64,000 nucleotides of DNA from positions 124,001 to 188,000 of the forward strand of contig NZ_JAFNMJ010000002.1 of NCBI RefSeq assembly GCF_026537325.1, read 5' to 3'. Position numbers and translations under genes: made by a program. The notes below the pieces were generated by a model. The model made no database searches and was not told the DNA's origin. It saw nothing but the letters and a program-made list of their open reading frames with translations. Shown here piece by piece: positions 35,690-43,542 of this stretch. The stretch is from Bifidobacterium sp. B4142 (GTDB taxonomy: Bacteria > Actinomycetota > Actinomycetes > Actinomycetales > Bifidobacteriaceae). Position 1 is the first letter of the stretch. Each line of letters starts with the position of its first letter.

Positions 35690-38008
35690 TCAGTGGCTGG
35701 CCACTTCGACGTAGGCATGATAGGGCTGGTTTTCGTCAATGATCCAGAGGGGGACAAATTCCAGGCCGCTGTCCCGGTGACGGAAGACCAGCTTCTCGCC
35801 CTGGCGCTCGAAGGCGGACCCGGGATCCTTCCGATTGATGTCCAGACTCTGCATATCGGTGCTGGGACTCAAGGCGGCAAGCACGTAAGGGCCCCAGGCC
35901 ACGGCGGCCAGGGAGGGTCTGTCAGGGGTGCCGATCAGCCGGATAGTCGGGTCGAACGTCAGCGTAACGGTGGCCCCTGACCAGGAATCCAGCCCGCAAG
36001 CGCTCGCCTCCAAGATCGCTACAGCCGGGTCGGTGCCCATGAGAGCCTGGGATGCCGGGGCTCCGTCGATGTCGATGTGGACTCTGCCACGGGTCCAGGC
36101 TGGAACTCGCAGAGCCAGGTGCGGTCTGTCCAGGGCTTCTATGGTGATGGTCACCTTCTCGGGGTGGCGGTCGTTCACCTTCATGCTCAGCGCCATCTTC
36201 TGGTCGATGTCGTTCAGGCTGCAGGGCAGATACTGCTCGATCCACAGGGTCGTTTCATCCGTGTAGAAGGCTCCATCGGCGTAGTAGAAGTGCGATTCCA
36301 GGCCAGTGCCGTGACAGCAGCTGTTCTCCTCGTCGAACTTCTTGCGGCCGCCCGGCTGGGTGGGGAAGAAGTAGAGGCTGCCGCCTTGGGGCACATGGTC
36401 GGTGCCGGCAGCGATGTGGTTGAGTGTGGTCAGCTCAGTGTAGTCTGCATAGGTCTGGTCGGGATCGAAGGAGAACAGGAGCGCCGACAGTTTGAGCAGA
36501 TTGTAGGAGGCACAGGATTCGGCTGTGTTGTCCTTGAGCAGGGCACCGATCACATCGGGCTGCTGGAACATCTCCCCCTGACCGGTGCCGCCCATGGCGT
36601 AGATGTGATGGCCCATGACCGACTTGAGGAAGAATTCGGCTTGATGCAGGTAGTAGGGCAGGCCGGTATGGCGGAAGAGCTCCACCGAGCCGATGACCTG
36701 GGGGATGTGTTGGTTGCCATGCAGCCCGCCTAAGGCATCTACTTTCTGACGCATGGGGACCATGAGGCGGTCGTTGTCGAAGAGGCGGGCGGCCTCCAGG
36801 TGCTCACGGCGTCCGGTGATGGCATACAGATGGGCCAGGGATTCGTTCATGCCGCCGAACTCACCGGCGATGTACATGCTCCACATGTTCTGCAACTGCT
36901 CATGGGGAAGCCGGTGGACGCGGTCATAGACCCAGTCGCCCAGATCCGAGGCCACTCGCAGAGCCGTTTCATTGCCTGCGAAGTGGTAGGCGTCGATCAG
37001 GCCCGCCAGAATCTTGTGCAGAGTGTAGTAGGGCGCCCAGATAGTGGGGTAGGGCGCGTACTGTTCCAGCTTGTCGAACTGGCTCTCGTCGTAGGCAGAC
37101 AGGAAGCCCGGCTTGGTGGTCCCGCCCTTTGCGAAGGCGGCCTGGACCTCGGCCAGTCCGTCGACCAGATAGGTCAGCTTGGCCTGGATGTCCTTGTCGC
37201 CGGTAGCGGCATACCCCAAAGCGTATGCGGACAGGACATGCCCTGTGGTGTGGCCGCGCAGGTTGGAGTCCGGAGCGTCCCAGCCGATCATGGGCTTGGC
37301 TCCCTTGGTGTCCAGGTGGGAGGCTCGGCGGAACTCAACCAGGAGCTGATCGTCGTCCAGGGTCTTCAGAAAGGCTATCCGTCGGCGCTGGTTGTCTGCC
37401 AGCATTCCATCGCCGGTCAGCCGAACCCGGCTGATAGGCACGCGGCGGACCTTAGGGCTGGAATCCACTGGCTGTTCGGGGTCTTCGTCAATCACCTGAA
37501 CCTTGCATTGCACACGGATGCCGCTGCCGTCGATGGATCCTTGGAAGTCGTGTTCACCGGTCTGCCCGTCCCGCTGCTGAACGCCTTCGTCCCAGTTGAC
37601 CCGCTGGGAGACTTTCTGTCCGTCCTTGGTCAGTACGGCCGTGAACATGGGCAGATAGTAGGTAGCGCCCTTGCGAGCCTTGATCTCGATGGGGTAGACC
37701 TTGCGCACTTCGATCCTGTTGGGCATCTGCAGCACGGTCACATCAAAGCTGCGCTGGGCCCTGGCCTCGCCCTTGGTGACGGTCGCGGTCAGGGTCACGT
37801 TACGGTCGCCTCGACCGTATTCGGGCTGATTGACCTTGCCCTGAGGATTCACCCATCGATCGTCGCTGCTGGCCCATTCGATGGTGGCTTCCTCCACCCC
37901 TTTGGTCGGCAGCGTCAGGTCAAAGTCCACGGTGCCTGTGTTGCCGATATATATCCGACGGGCTGTCTCGTCGACGCAGTCCTGATCAGTGTGCATGGGT
38001 GATGTCAT
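35690..38008 (-). CDS. GH127/GH146-type beta-L-arabinofuranosidase with N-terminal Ig-like domain
   Basis: A 772-aa protein. Residues ~15-170 form a beta-rich Ig-like module (TGTVDFDLTLPTKGVEEATI...FDVTVL). From ~190 the GH127 (DUF1680) catalytic barrel follows: GWDAPDSNLRGHTTGHVLSA, YAPYPTIWAPYYTLHKI, MYIAGEFGGMNESLAHL, LGGLHGNQHIP. The zinc/cysteine active site seen in B. longum HypBA1 is present as Glu497, Cys499 (ESCASYN) and Cys564-Cys565 (NSCCHGTGLE). No signal peptide is visible, so it works on imported substrate. Known members release beta-L-arabinofuranose from hydroxyproline-linked chains or arabinan. It is upstream of an AraC gene and divergent from a POT transporter. Confidence 0.88.
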   Translation of the reverse strand: MTSPMHTDQDCVDETARRIYIGNTGTVDFDLTLPTKGVEEATIEWASSDDRWVNPQGKVNQPEYGRGDRNVTLTATVTKGEARAQRSFDVTVLQMPNRIEVRKVYPIEIKARKGATYYLPMFTAVLTKDGQKVSQRVNWDEGVQQRDGQTGEHDFQGSIDGSGIRVQCKVQVIDEDPEQPVDSSPKVRRVPISRVRLTGDGMLADNQRRRIAFLKTLDDDQLLVEFRRASHLDTKGAKPMIGWDAPDSNLRGHTTGHVLSAYALGYAATGDKDIQAKLTYLVDGLAEVQAAFAKGGTTKPGFLSAYDESQFDKLEQYAPYPTIWAPYYTLHKILAGLIDAYHFAGNETALRVASDLGDWVYDRVHRLPHEQLQNMWSMYIAGEFGGMNESLAHLYAITGRREHLEAARLFDNDRLMVPMRQKVDALGGLHGNQHIPQVIGSVELFRHTGLPYYLHQAEFFLKSVMGHHIYAMGGTGQGEMFQQPDVIGALLKDNTAESCASYNLLKLSALLFSFDPDQTYADYTELTTLNHIAAGTDHVPQGGSLYFFPTQPGGRKKFDEENSCCHGTGLESHFYYADGAFYTDETTLWIEQYLPCSLNDIDQKMALSMKVNDRHPEKVTITIEALDRPHLALRVPAWTRGRVHIDIDGAPASQALMGTDPAVAILEASACGLDSWSGATVTLTFDPTIRLIGTPDRPSLAAVAWGPYVLAALSPSTDMQSLDINRKDPGSAFERQGEKLVFRHRDSGLEFVPLWIIDENQPYHAYVEVASH

Positions 38009-38465
38009 GATGAATTACCTACTCCCTCCGCTGACGGGCGGATTCTGGCCGGTCATGCTCTCCATCGGGTCGTCTCCGATCCGTCGGCGCCGCTCTGCCC
38101 TGATGCCTTTGCGCGCCTTACCTCATCAGTTTATGGACGGCTGCCCTATCGAGAAGGTGGGGGATATCGTCGAATGGGTGGACAATCTTGTGTCTTTGGT
38201 TTGGAGTCGTTCTGGTTAGCGTCTCTTTCTTCGTAATCCTTTGCCATGGCGCGGTTTCCGAGCAAGCTACAACTTGTCGGGGGGCCTTGTCGAGTAGCGT
38301 TCAGACAGCATTACCAAGAAATATCCACCTTTTTCCCTTCGGTTTGCACCTAGGCCAGAAAGGCTGAGGATTTACCGTTCCAAGTGGAACAGCTTGTGGT
38401 TCCACGCAGAGCAAAAGGGTGCCGGACAACGAGGGTTGGCACCATTGAGAAGCGAGGAGAAGCGT
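38009..38465. other. Divergent intergenic region, GH127 gene / POT transporter
   Basis: 457 bases without a convincing gene. It must hold both promoters. The only structure I can point to is the GTTCCA operator-like cluster at 38377-38404; an A/T-rich stretch around 38310-38340 may include promoter elements. No tRNA or repeat is seen. Confidence 0.5.
38377..38404 (+). promoter_or_regulatory. Operator-like GTTCCA/TGGAAC cluster before the POT gene
   Basis: GTTCCA at 38377-38382 faces TGGAAC at 38385-38390 across two bases, and a further GTTCCA begins at 38399, exactly 22 bases (two turns) after the first. Such inverted plus direct half-sites are typical for a dimeric regulator. It lies 62-89 bases before the transporter start. 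Confidence 0.45.
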
Positions 38466-40031
38466 ATGGCTACACCAGCGGAAAACGGTGACGAGCAACC
38501 GGATATTGTGGTCGATGAATCCGGTCTCAAGGTTGACCGACAACAGGAGGAGGAGCTGAACCGGCTGAGGGCGGACCGCTCCTTTTTCGGCTATCCCAAG
38601 GGCATCGGCGCCCTGGCAGCCGGCAATTTCTTCAATTCGATCTGTTGGGCCTCCTACGGGGCCGTGACGATCTACTACCTCTATAAGCCTTGGACCCAAG
38701 GTCTGGGATTCAGCCAGGGGGAGGCAGCCCAGCTTATCGCTATCGTGGCGGCCATCAATTCCATGTTCGGCATTGTGGGCAGCTGGCTGGCGGACCGGGT
38801 GTTCGGGGCGCGCAAGGCCCTGGTCATCGGCAACATCGTCAAGGGGCTGTCCTGCGGGCTCTTGGCTATTCCGGCTTTCTCCGTCAGCCAAGGTCGAGCT
38901 ATGGCCATCGTGGGCATGATCCTCATGAACCTGCCCATTATGGGAGCTTCGAACGCCTCGCTGACCGGCATGCTGTTCCACCGCAAGGACAACCGTCGTG
39001 ATGGTGCTTTTGCTATTCACGCCATCGCCAACAACATCGCTGGGTTCATTACCCCGATCATCTCCGCGCAGCTGGGACTGATCAACTACCATTATGGATT
39101 CGCGATAGGAGCGGTAGCTGCGCTGATCTACGCCGCCATCATCGGTGTGCCGGGCAATCGTTTCTTTGGATCCCTGGGTTCCAAGCCTACGCGTCCGCTC
39201 AACAGCCAGGAGCGTAAGCGCTATGGCTTTGGCGCCCTGGGTGTGCTAGTGGCGATCGGCCTGGTCATCGCCGTCCTGCTGATCACCCACAAGGTCAGCG
39301 TTAATGCGCTGGCCAGCACAGTAAGCTCCTGCACCTTTGTAGTGGCTATAGCTTTCTTTGCCGTCATCTGGCGGTCCAAGAGGATTGTCGGAGTGGAGCG
39401 TCGGCGGCTCAAGGCCTTCGTGCCCATCGTGATCATGCAGATTGTTGCCGGAGTGGATTACGCCATTCAGGGCACCACCCTGCTCATGTTCCTGGACCAG
39501 CGGATCAACAGAAAGTTCGGCGGCATTGAAATCGCTCCGGGATCCTTCAACACTCTCGTGGGCATCATCGCCATGCTGGCCGGCATCTTCTTCAGCTGGT
39601 TCTGGCTGACCGACACGGGCAAGCGGTGGAAGTCAACCAACCGTCTCTGGTTCGGATTCGCCTTCTTCGGCATTTCCAACCTGCTTCTGATCGTCCCCAC
39701 TGTGGTGCTCAATCCTCATACGGCAAAGTATTCCGTGCTCTGGCTGCTGCTCTACTATGTGGTCTCCAACTTCGGCGGCTTCCCCTATGGCGTTGCGGCC
39801 AACTCGACCGTGGCGGCCATCGCGCCCAAGTCCTACGAGACTCAGATGCAGACCGCTTTCAGCTTGTCGGCTGCCATCGGCACAGCTATTATGCTGCTGA
39901 TTTATGGGAAGCTGACCACCCTGGACCAGCAGCTGCCGCTGATGCTGATCATCGGCATCGCTGAACTTTTCGTGGCCGTGGCGGTCATGCTCTTCCGCGG
40001 CAAGATAGACGCTACCGTCATGTCGGATTGA
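38466..40031 (+). CDS. POT-family (PTR2) proton-coupled transporter
   Basis: A 521-aa MFS carrier of the POT class. ATG 38466 follows GAGGAGAAGCG. A ~45-residue acidic leader precedes 12-14 helices. POT features are SYGAVTIYYLY in helix 1, GSWLADRVFGARKALVIG between helices 2 and 3, and RKDNRRDGAFAIHAIANNIAGFITPI in helix 5. Characterised POT carriers import di- and tripeptides with protons; a few take other solutes. It is divergent from the GH127 gene, so the cargo could be a sugar-peptide conjugate, which is inference. The E-x-x-E-R motif of helix 1 in classical POTs is not evident, which may mean altered coupling. Confidence 0.83.
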   Translation: MATPAENGDEQPDIVVDESGLKVDRQQEEELNRLRADRSFFGYPKGIGALAAGNFFNSICWASYGAVTIYYLYKPWTQGLGFSQGEAAQLIAIVAAINSMFGIVGSWLADRVFGARKALVIGNIVKGLSCGLLAIPAFSVSQGRAMAIVGMILMNLPIMGASNASLTGMLFHRKDNRRDGAFAIHAIANNIAGFITPIISAQLGLINYHYGFAIGAVAALIYAAIIGVPGNRFFGSLGSKPTRPLNSQERKRYGFGALGVLVAIGLVIAVLLITHKVSVNALASTVSSCTFVVAIAFFAVIWRSKRIVGVERRRLKAFVPIVIMQIVAGVDYAIQGTTLLMFLDQRINRKFGGIEIAPGSFNTLVGIIAMLAGIFFSWFWLTDTGKRWKSTNRLWFGFAFFGISNLLLIVPTVVLNPHTAKYSVLWLLLYYVVSNFGGFPYGVAANSTVAAIAPKSYETQMQTAFSLSAAIGTAIMLLIYGKLTTLDQQLPLMLIIGIAELFVAVAVMLFRGKIDATVMSD

Positions 40032-40067
40032 GCAACTTGATCCCTGCCGGAGGATGGGTCTTCTGCC

Positions 40068-40313
40068 GGGGATCGTCCCAACAGGCTTCGACCCCCTAGC
40101 TATGGCGTACAGGACTGTCAAGGCAGCCCCAATGCCGACCCAGACAGCGTAGGCCATGCTGGAAGGGATGCTGAGAATCAATCCCACAATAAAAACAATG
40201 TAAGGAACGATTTCGGTAAAGCCCTGAGATTTTCCCAGGGCGGTGGCCCAGACCGATTCACGGATGCCGGCGAGTATGAGTACGATCCACGAGGAGATGG
40301 TTCCCCTCGGCAT
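40068..40313 (-). pseudogene. SMR (EmrE/QacE-like) transporter remnant
   Basis: The minus strand encodes MPRGTISSWIVLILAGIRES followed by VWATALGKSQGFTEIVP and VFIVGLILS, a clean SMR N-terminus that includes the conserved membrane Glu. Then it jumps to IPSSMAYAVWVGIGAALTVLYA, which loses ~10-12 residues of helix 3, and after ARGSKP the similarity stops. Helix 4 is missing and the frame runs on into antisense of the POT gene. A working SMR protein is ~105-110 aa, so this is a relict. Confidence 0.7.
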
Positions 40314-40518
40314 GTCTTGTCGCTGTCCGGGTGCTTGACCATCGTCCGGGAACCTGAATCTAATCCTGAGTGATGGTGGCCCAAGCAGGGGAGTGGCCGA
40401 TGGCCTCATGTAAGAGGAATCAGGGTTGATTCAGGGTCGAATAAGGGGTTTGCCGGATACTGTCTTCCGCGTCGATCGACTATACATGTAATAGAGGGAT
40501 TTGGCAGGTGAATGAATC

Positions 40519-41958
40519 ATGACTTGGGCCTTGCGTGATCTGAAAGCCAATAATGGCATCTGGGCTGGTGTCTTTATCGTTCTTGTGGTCGCCCAAATCC
40601 TGCTCTGTGCCATGAGCGTGAGCATGGGCGTCAACAGCTATTACCAAGGTCTATCGGTCAAGACCAGGGATCCTGCCAAGAGTCTGGCTTCGGCCCTGAG
40701 TTTGGTCTTCTTCACGGTCATTGTGCTCGGCTGCCTGGTGATCAAGCACACCCTGCAAGCATCAATTCGCCAACGTCGCCAGGGGCTGGCCCTTCTCTCG
40801 CTGCTGGGAGCTACGCCTAAGCAGATCCTGGTGCTTACGCTACTGCAGGTAATGATTTTGGCCCTGCTGGCCTCTCTTGTTGCTGCGGCTCTTTCGCCTG
40901 TACTGGCTGGAAGGATCCTCGATTGGTATTCCGCCGGGATGCGGAGGCCAGTGCATTTCGCTTTTACCTGGCACGGTTTTCCCAGGTCTGCTTTGACCGG
41001 CCTTGCTGTGGGCTTTGCCACGGCCATCTTGGCGACCAGCCTGACTTTGCAAGATTTGGCGAAGATGACACCCGTCCGGGTGGTGCGCCGTGCCGAGGAG
41101 AGCGAATCTGTCGAACGGCTCCGACATGGACGCGGTCTTGTGCCGCTTTTCCTTGGGCTGGCCTTGCTGCTATTGCCGTTGCCTGTTTTTGCCTATCTTT
41201 CGAGCAGCGGCCCTGGGTCATTGGATCCTAAGCAGGTCTCGGCGGTCCTTAATGCTGTTGGAAGTGGACCGCTGTTCGCCATTCTCTTGCTGCTGATTGC
41301 CCTGGCTCGCGCGGGCGAGCCAGTTATTGGCAGGGTCACTCAACTCTGGACCGCTCTGGTGCCGTCATCGTCTGCCGTCTGGCGAATAGCGCGTTCGCAG
41401 GCGGAGGCCAGAAGTCGAGACACGACATTTGGCTCTACGGTCATAGCGTTGACCGCCTGCATGTTTCTGGTCGGCGGTCTGTTGACTGCCGGAGGCACCA
41501 GTACCGTCGCTATGAACAAAGTACCGGGAATAGAGAACGTCACATCAGGCGGAACCCTGGAGTTGCTCTATGGCTTCTGGGCAGCGCTGCTGATCGCCCT
41601 AGTCGGCGTGATCGCGGGGTTCACCATTGCTGCCCGGGATCGTGACCTGGATCTGGCGCTCCTGTCAATTGCTGGTGCAAACCCGCAGCAGCTGACTGCT
41701 ATATCCATATTGGACGGCACTATCGTGACGACCACAGGCATTATCATCGCAGCTGTCGGTACCGGACTGGTCGGACTGAGTACGGCCCTGGTCTATTGCC
41801 CGCTTGTCCACAGTCTGTCCATAGTTTTTCCTTGGCGGTTCTTCCTTATATGCGGGTTGCCGATTATCGTCGTCGGCTCGCTGGCGACCATGCTGACGGC
41901 TCGGCCTGCATTGAGGCGCTCGCCCATAGCAATTCTGCAAGGCGCCATAGGCGAATGA
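40519..41958 (+). CDS. Orphan FtsX-like ABC permease
   Basis: A 479-aa membrane protein with two FtsX-type modules. The first has an N-terminal helix (GIWAGVFIVLVVAQILLCAMSV), then KHTLQASIRQRRQGLALLSLLGATPKQI, the typical cytoplasmic coupling segment. The second repeats it as TIAARDRDLDLALLSIAGANPQQLTAISILDGTIV. C-terminal ALRRSPIAILQGAIGE is also family-like. Such permeases normally need a MacB/LolD-type ATPase encoded next door; none lies within several kb, so the partner must be elsewhere or the protein works without it. Likely roles in the family are peptide/bacteriocin export or envelope stress, not decided here. Confidence 0.83.
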   Translation: MTWALRDLKANNGIWAGVFIVLVVAQILLCAMSVSMGVNSYYQGLSVKTRDPAKSLASALSLVFFTVIVLGCLVIKHTLQASIRQRRQGLALLSLLGATPKQILVLTLLQVMILALLASLVAAALSPVLAGRILDWYSAGMRRPVHFAFTWHGFPRSALTGLAVGFATAILATSLTLQDLAKMTPVRVVRRAEESESVERLRHGRGLVPLFLGLALLLLPLPVFAYLSSSGPGSLDPKQVSAVLNAVGSGPLFAILLLLIALARAGEPVIGRVTQLWTALVPSSSAVWRIARSQAEARSRDTTFGSTVIALTACMFLVGGLLTAGGTSTVAMNKVPGIENVTSGGTLELLYGFWAALLIALVGVIAGFTIAARDRDLDLALLSIAGANPQQLTAISILDGTIVTTTGIIIAAVGTGLVGLSTALVYCPLVHSLSIVFPWRFFLICGLPIIVVGSLATMLTARPALRRSPIAILQGAIGE

Positions 41959-42065
41959 TCGACAGTGAGCTTTAATTGCTGAGCCCGATCTGTAATTGAG
42001 CGGTTTCGCCAAGCATCGATTCCGGCCATGGCTGTGTGTGACCAATTGATCAAGGGGACAGTTCC

Positions 42066-42096
42066 TTGTCGTATTGACAACTGGTCAATACGACAA
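42066..42096. repeat. Perfect 13-bp inverted repeat
   Basis: TTGTCGTATTGAC at 42066-42078 and its exact complement GTCAATACGACAA at 42084-42096 flank the loop AACTG. No U-tract follows on either strand. It is preceded by GGGGACAGTTCC, a motif resembling some insertion-sequence ends, but no transposase is near. It may be an operator, an RNA hairpin ending the permease transcript, or a mobile-element scar. Confidence 0.75.
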
Positions 42097-42218
42097 ATAC
42101 ATGCTGGATGCTCAGAGACGGGTATCCCATTATGACAGGTCAATCTCTAGGTAGTTTAGTGCACGATCATCTATGAAGTGGATAAAAGTGCAAGCAAACT
42201 AGCGCCTTGATCGCAGTG

Positions 42219-42261
42219 ATCGAGTATATCGGAACCAGTCTCAATCGCCGAGATACTCGAT
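42219..42261. repeat. 14-bp imperfect inverted repeat behind the dead toxin gene
   Basis: ATCGAGTATATCGG at 42219-42232 pairs with CCGAGATACTCGAT at 42248-42261 at 13 of 14 positions across a 15-base spacer. It begins directly after the end of the YafQ-like reading frame on the minus strand, so a factor-assisted terminator is plausible. Confidence 0.6.
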
Positions 42262-42265
42262 TGCA

Positions 42266-42538
42266 TCATAGTGTTCGGTCATGGCTGCCAGTGGTCATCA
42301 AGGTAAGAATCATTCAGTTCTTGACACGTTTGTACACCAGGGGCCAGTCTGCGACGACATGAAGCTCCTCGTATTTAGACCAGCGACCTTTCAACCGTTG
42401 GTTTCGATATTTGCGCTTAAGCAGTGCTGAATTGCAGCCAGCCAAATCGTTGAGCTCTTGATCGAGCCTGCTTAAGTCGAAATGCTTCCTCTTGATTTTC
42501 TTGACATCGCGCAGGTTTTTGCGTATATCCAGACTCAT
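42266..42538 (-). pseudogene. YafQ/RelE-type toxin, interrupted by a stop
   Basis: The frame gives 74 aa (KDVKKIKRKHFDLSRLDQEL, LKGRWSKYEELHVVADWPLVYKRVKN), then TGA at 42314-42316, then continues in the same frame with MILTLMTTGSHDRTL and TGA at 42266-42268. YafQ toxins end with this kind of LVLTGSH strand, so the internal TGA cuts off the last strand of the mRNA-interferase fold. The ATG overlaps the stop of the antitoxin frame (ATGTATGA region), the normal coupling. The protein is therefore probably inactive. Confidence 0.78.
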
Positions 42539-42789
42539 ACATGATGGATGATGCCTTTCATGTTCTTTGCATCACCCGCGTGAGTGATCGGTGAAGCCCC
42601 AGCTTTCTCCATTTCTCTGTCAAATTTTGAAATTCGAGAGCGAAACGGAAGTCCTTCTTCGCACAGCGACTGAAAGTGGAACACATTAATCGCCGTGTCG
42701 AGATCTAGGCCCGGATCTTCGAAAAGCTGCGATGCCCGACGCTTTATATCCTTACCAGTGCAAATTTGAATTCTTGCTGTCTCTTTTAT
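42535..42789 (-). pseudogene. RelB/DinJ-type antitoxin frame without start codon
   Basis: Reading the minus strand from 42789 gives an unbroken 84-codon frame: IKETARIQICTGKDIKRRA, SQLFEDPGLDLDTAINVF, HFQSLCEEGLPFRSRISKFD. This is the ribbon-helix-helix N-terminus of RelB/DinJ antitoxins followed by a toxin-wrapping tail. The first codon is ATA where ATG is expected, behind a purine-rich AGAAGAAAG, and an in-frame TAG lies three codons before it. No ATG, GTG or TTG gives the full domain. It sits directly upstream of the broken toxin. Confidence 0.75.
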
Positions 42790-42995
42790 TGCTTTCTTCT
42801 ACTCTAATTGCTCTATTAGTCGTCTTTAGCTCTAAAGATATATCAATTGTGTTCCGACCGGAGTTGTTTTGGAGTCATTCTGAATCTGTGAGCAAAGAAA
42901 CGAGAATGAGCTGATGTTCATGAATAAGGTTGTTGAAAATGTGATTCACTAAGCAATCAAGAAAGATGATTTTTTGAAGCGTAAAACGGTATAGA

Positions 42996-43027
42996 AAGGG
43001 CCAGCCAAGTTGCCTCGGCTGGCCCTT
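42996..43027 (-). terminator. Terminator of tmRNA
   Basis: An 11-bp perfect stem, AAGGGCCAGCC (42996-43006) with GGCTGGCCCTT (43017-43027), loop of ten bases. Read on the minus strand it begins five bases after the CCA end of tmRNA and is followed by TTTCTAT, a short U-rich tail. Confidence 0.85.
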
Positions 43028-43031
43028 GTTT

Positions 43032-43430
43032 TGGTGGAGCTGCGGGGAATTGAACCCCGGTCCGGTGACCGCACCCTCAGTCTTCTACGTGCGTAGTCTG
43101 CTGGCCTTTGTGGCTATCTGTCTGCCCCCACCTATGTCGCAGACAACTGGTGGCGGGCATAGCCGCAGAAAAAGTCCCCGAACCGCCCTGTGACGCAGCA
43201 GTTCAGGCAAGTCTTCTTAATGACGCTCAGCATCCCCCCGAAGGCGAAGGGGAGTGAACGGAGCAGCTGCTCACTGGTTAATCCTGGCGCGAAGCTCAGG
43301 CAGCGAGAGCGAACTCAGTGCGGTTAGATTTAGCACTTGTTGTTTGCGGGAGGACATTAACGAGCGGACCCCCGCGTTCTCGGCACGCTTCCCTGCGACG
43401 AACAGGTCACCGTCGAAACCGATCAGCCCC
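43032..43430 (-). ncRNA. ssrA: tmRNA (tag AKSNRTEFALAA)
   Basis: The 5' end GGGGCTGATCGGTTTCGACG (43430 downwards) and the 3' end GCAGCTCCACCA with the T-arm GGTTCAATTCCCC form the tRNA-like domain. The total is 399 bases. The resume codon GCT is at 43334 and the open reading frame GCT AAA TCT AAC ... GCC TGA (43296-43334) encodes AKSNRTEFALAA, a bifidobacterial-type degradation tag ending in LAA for ClpXP. tmRNA with SmpB frees ribosomes stalled on broken mRNA. A GATAAT -10 box lies eight bases before the 5' end. Confidence 0.97.
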
Positions 43431-43438
43431 AATCTTGA

Positions 43439-43444
43439 ATTATC
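43439..43444 (-). promoter_or_regulatory. -10 box of ssrA
   Basis: GATAAT on the minus strand, extended by TT, ends eight bases before the mature tmRNA 5' end. No good -35 hexamer is visible 17 bases upstream. Confidence 0.5.
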
Positions 43445-43542
43445 AAGCCCCGCTGGTGCCATTACGGACCAGCCTCGTCAGTATACAACAGATGGACGTT
43501 GCGGATATTCCGCTTCTCTCTCGGCATTGACCGCGATCCTGG

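Larger units (their letters stand above)
41959..42265. other. Gene-free stretch after the FtsX-like permease
   Basis: 307 bases, lower in GC than the flanks, with no supportable ORF. It holds two strong inverted repeats (42066-42096 and 42219-42261) described separately. Confidence 0.6.

Noticed and set aside
35524-35757. 77-codon minus-strand frame at the AraC/GH127 junction
   Set aside because: It is out of frame with both genes and covers the AraC cupin region, which is clearly coded in another frame.
42732-42914. Hydrophobic 60-aa plus-strand frame resembling a small membrane peptide
   Set aside because: It is antisense to the antitoxin frame, has no good ribosome binding site, and the antitoxin reading is clearly the family-like one.
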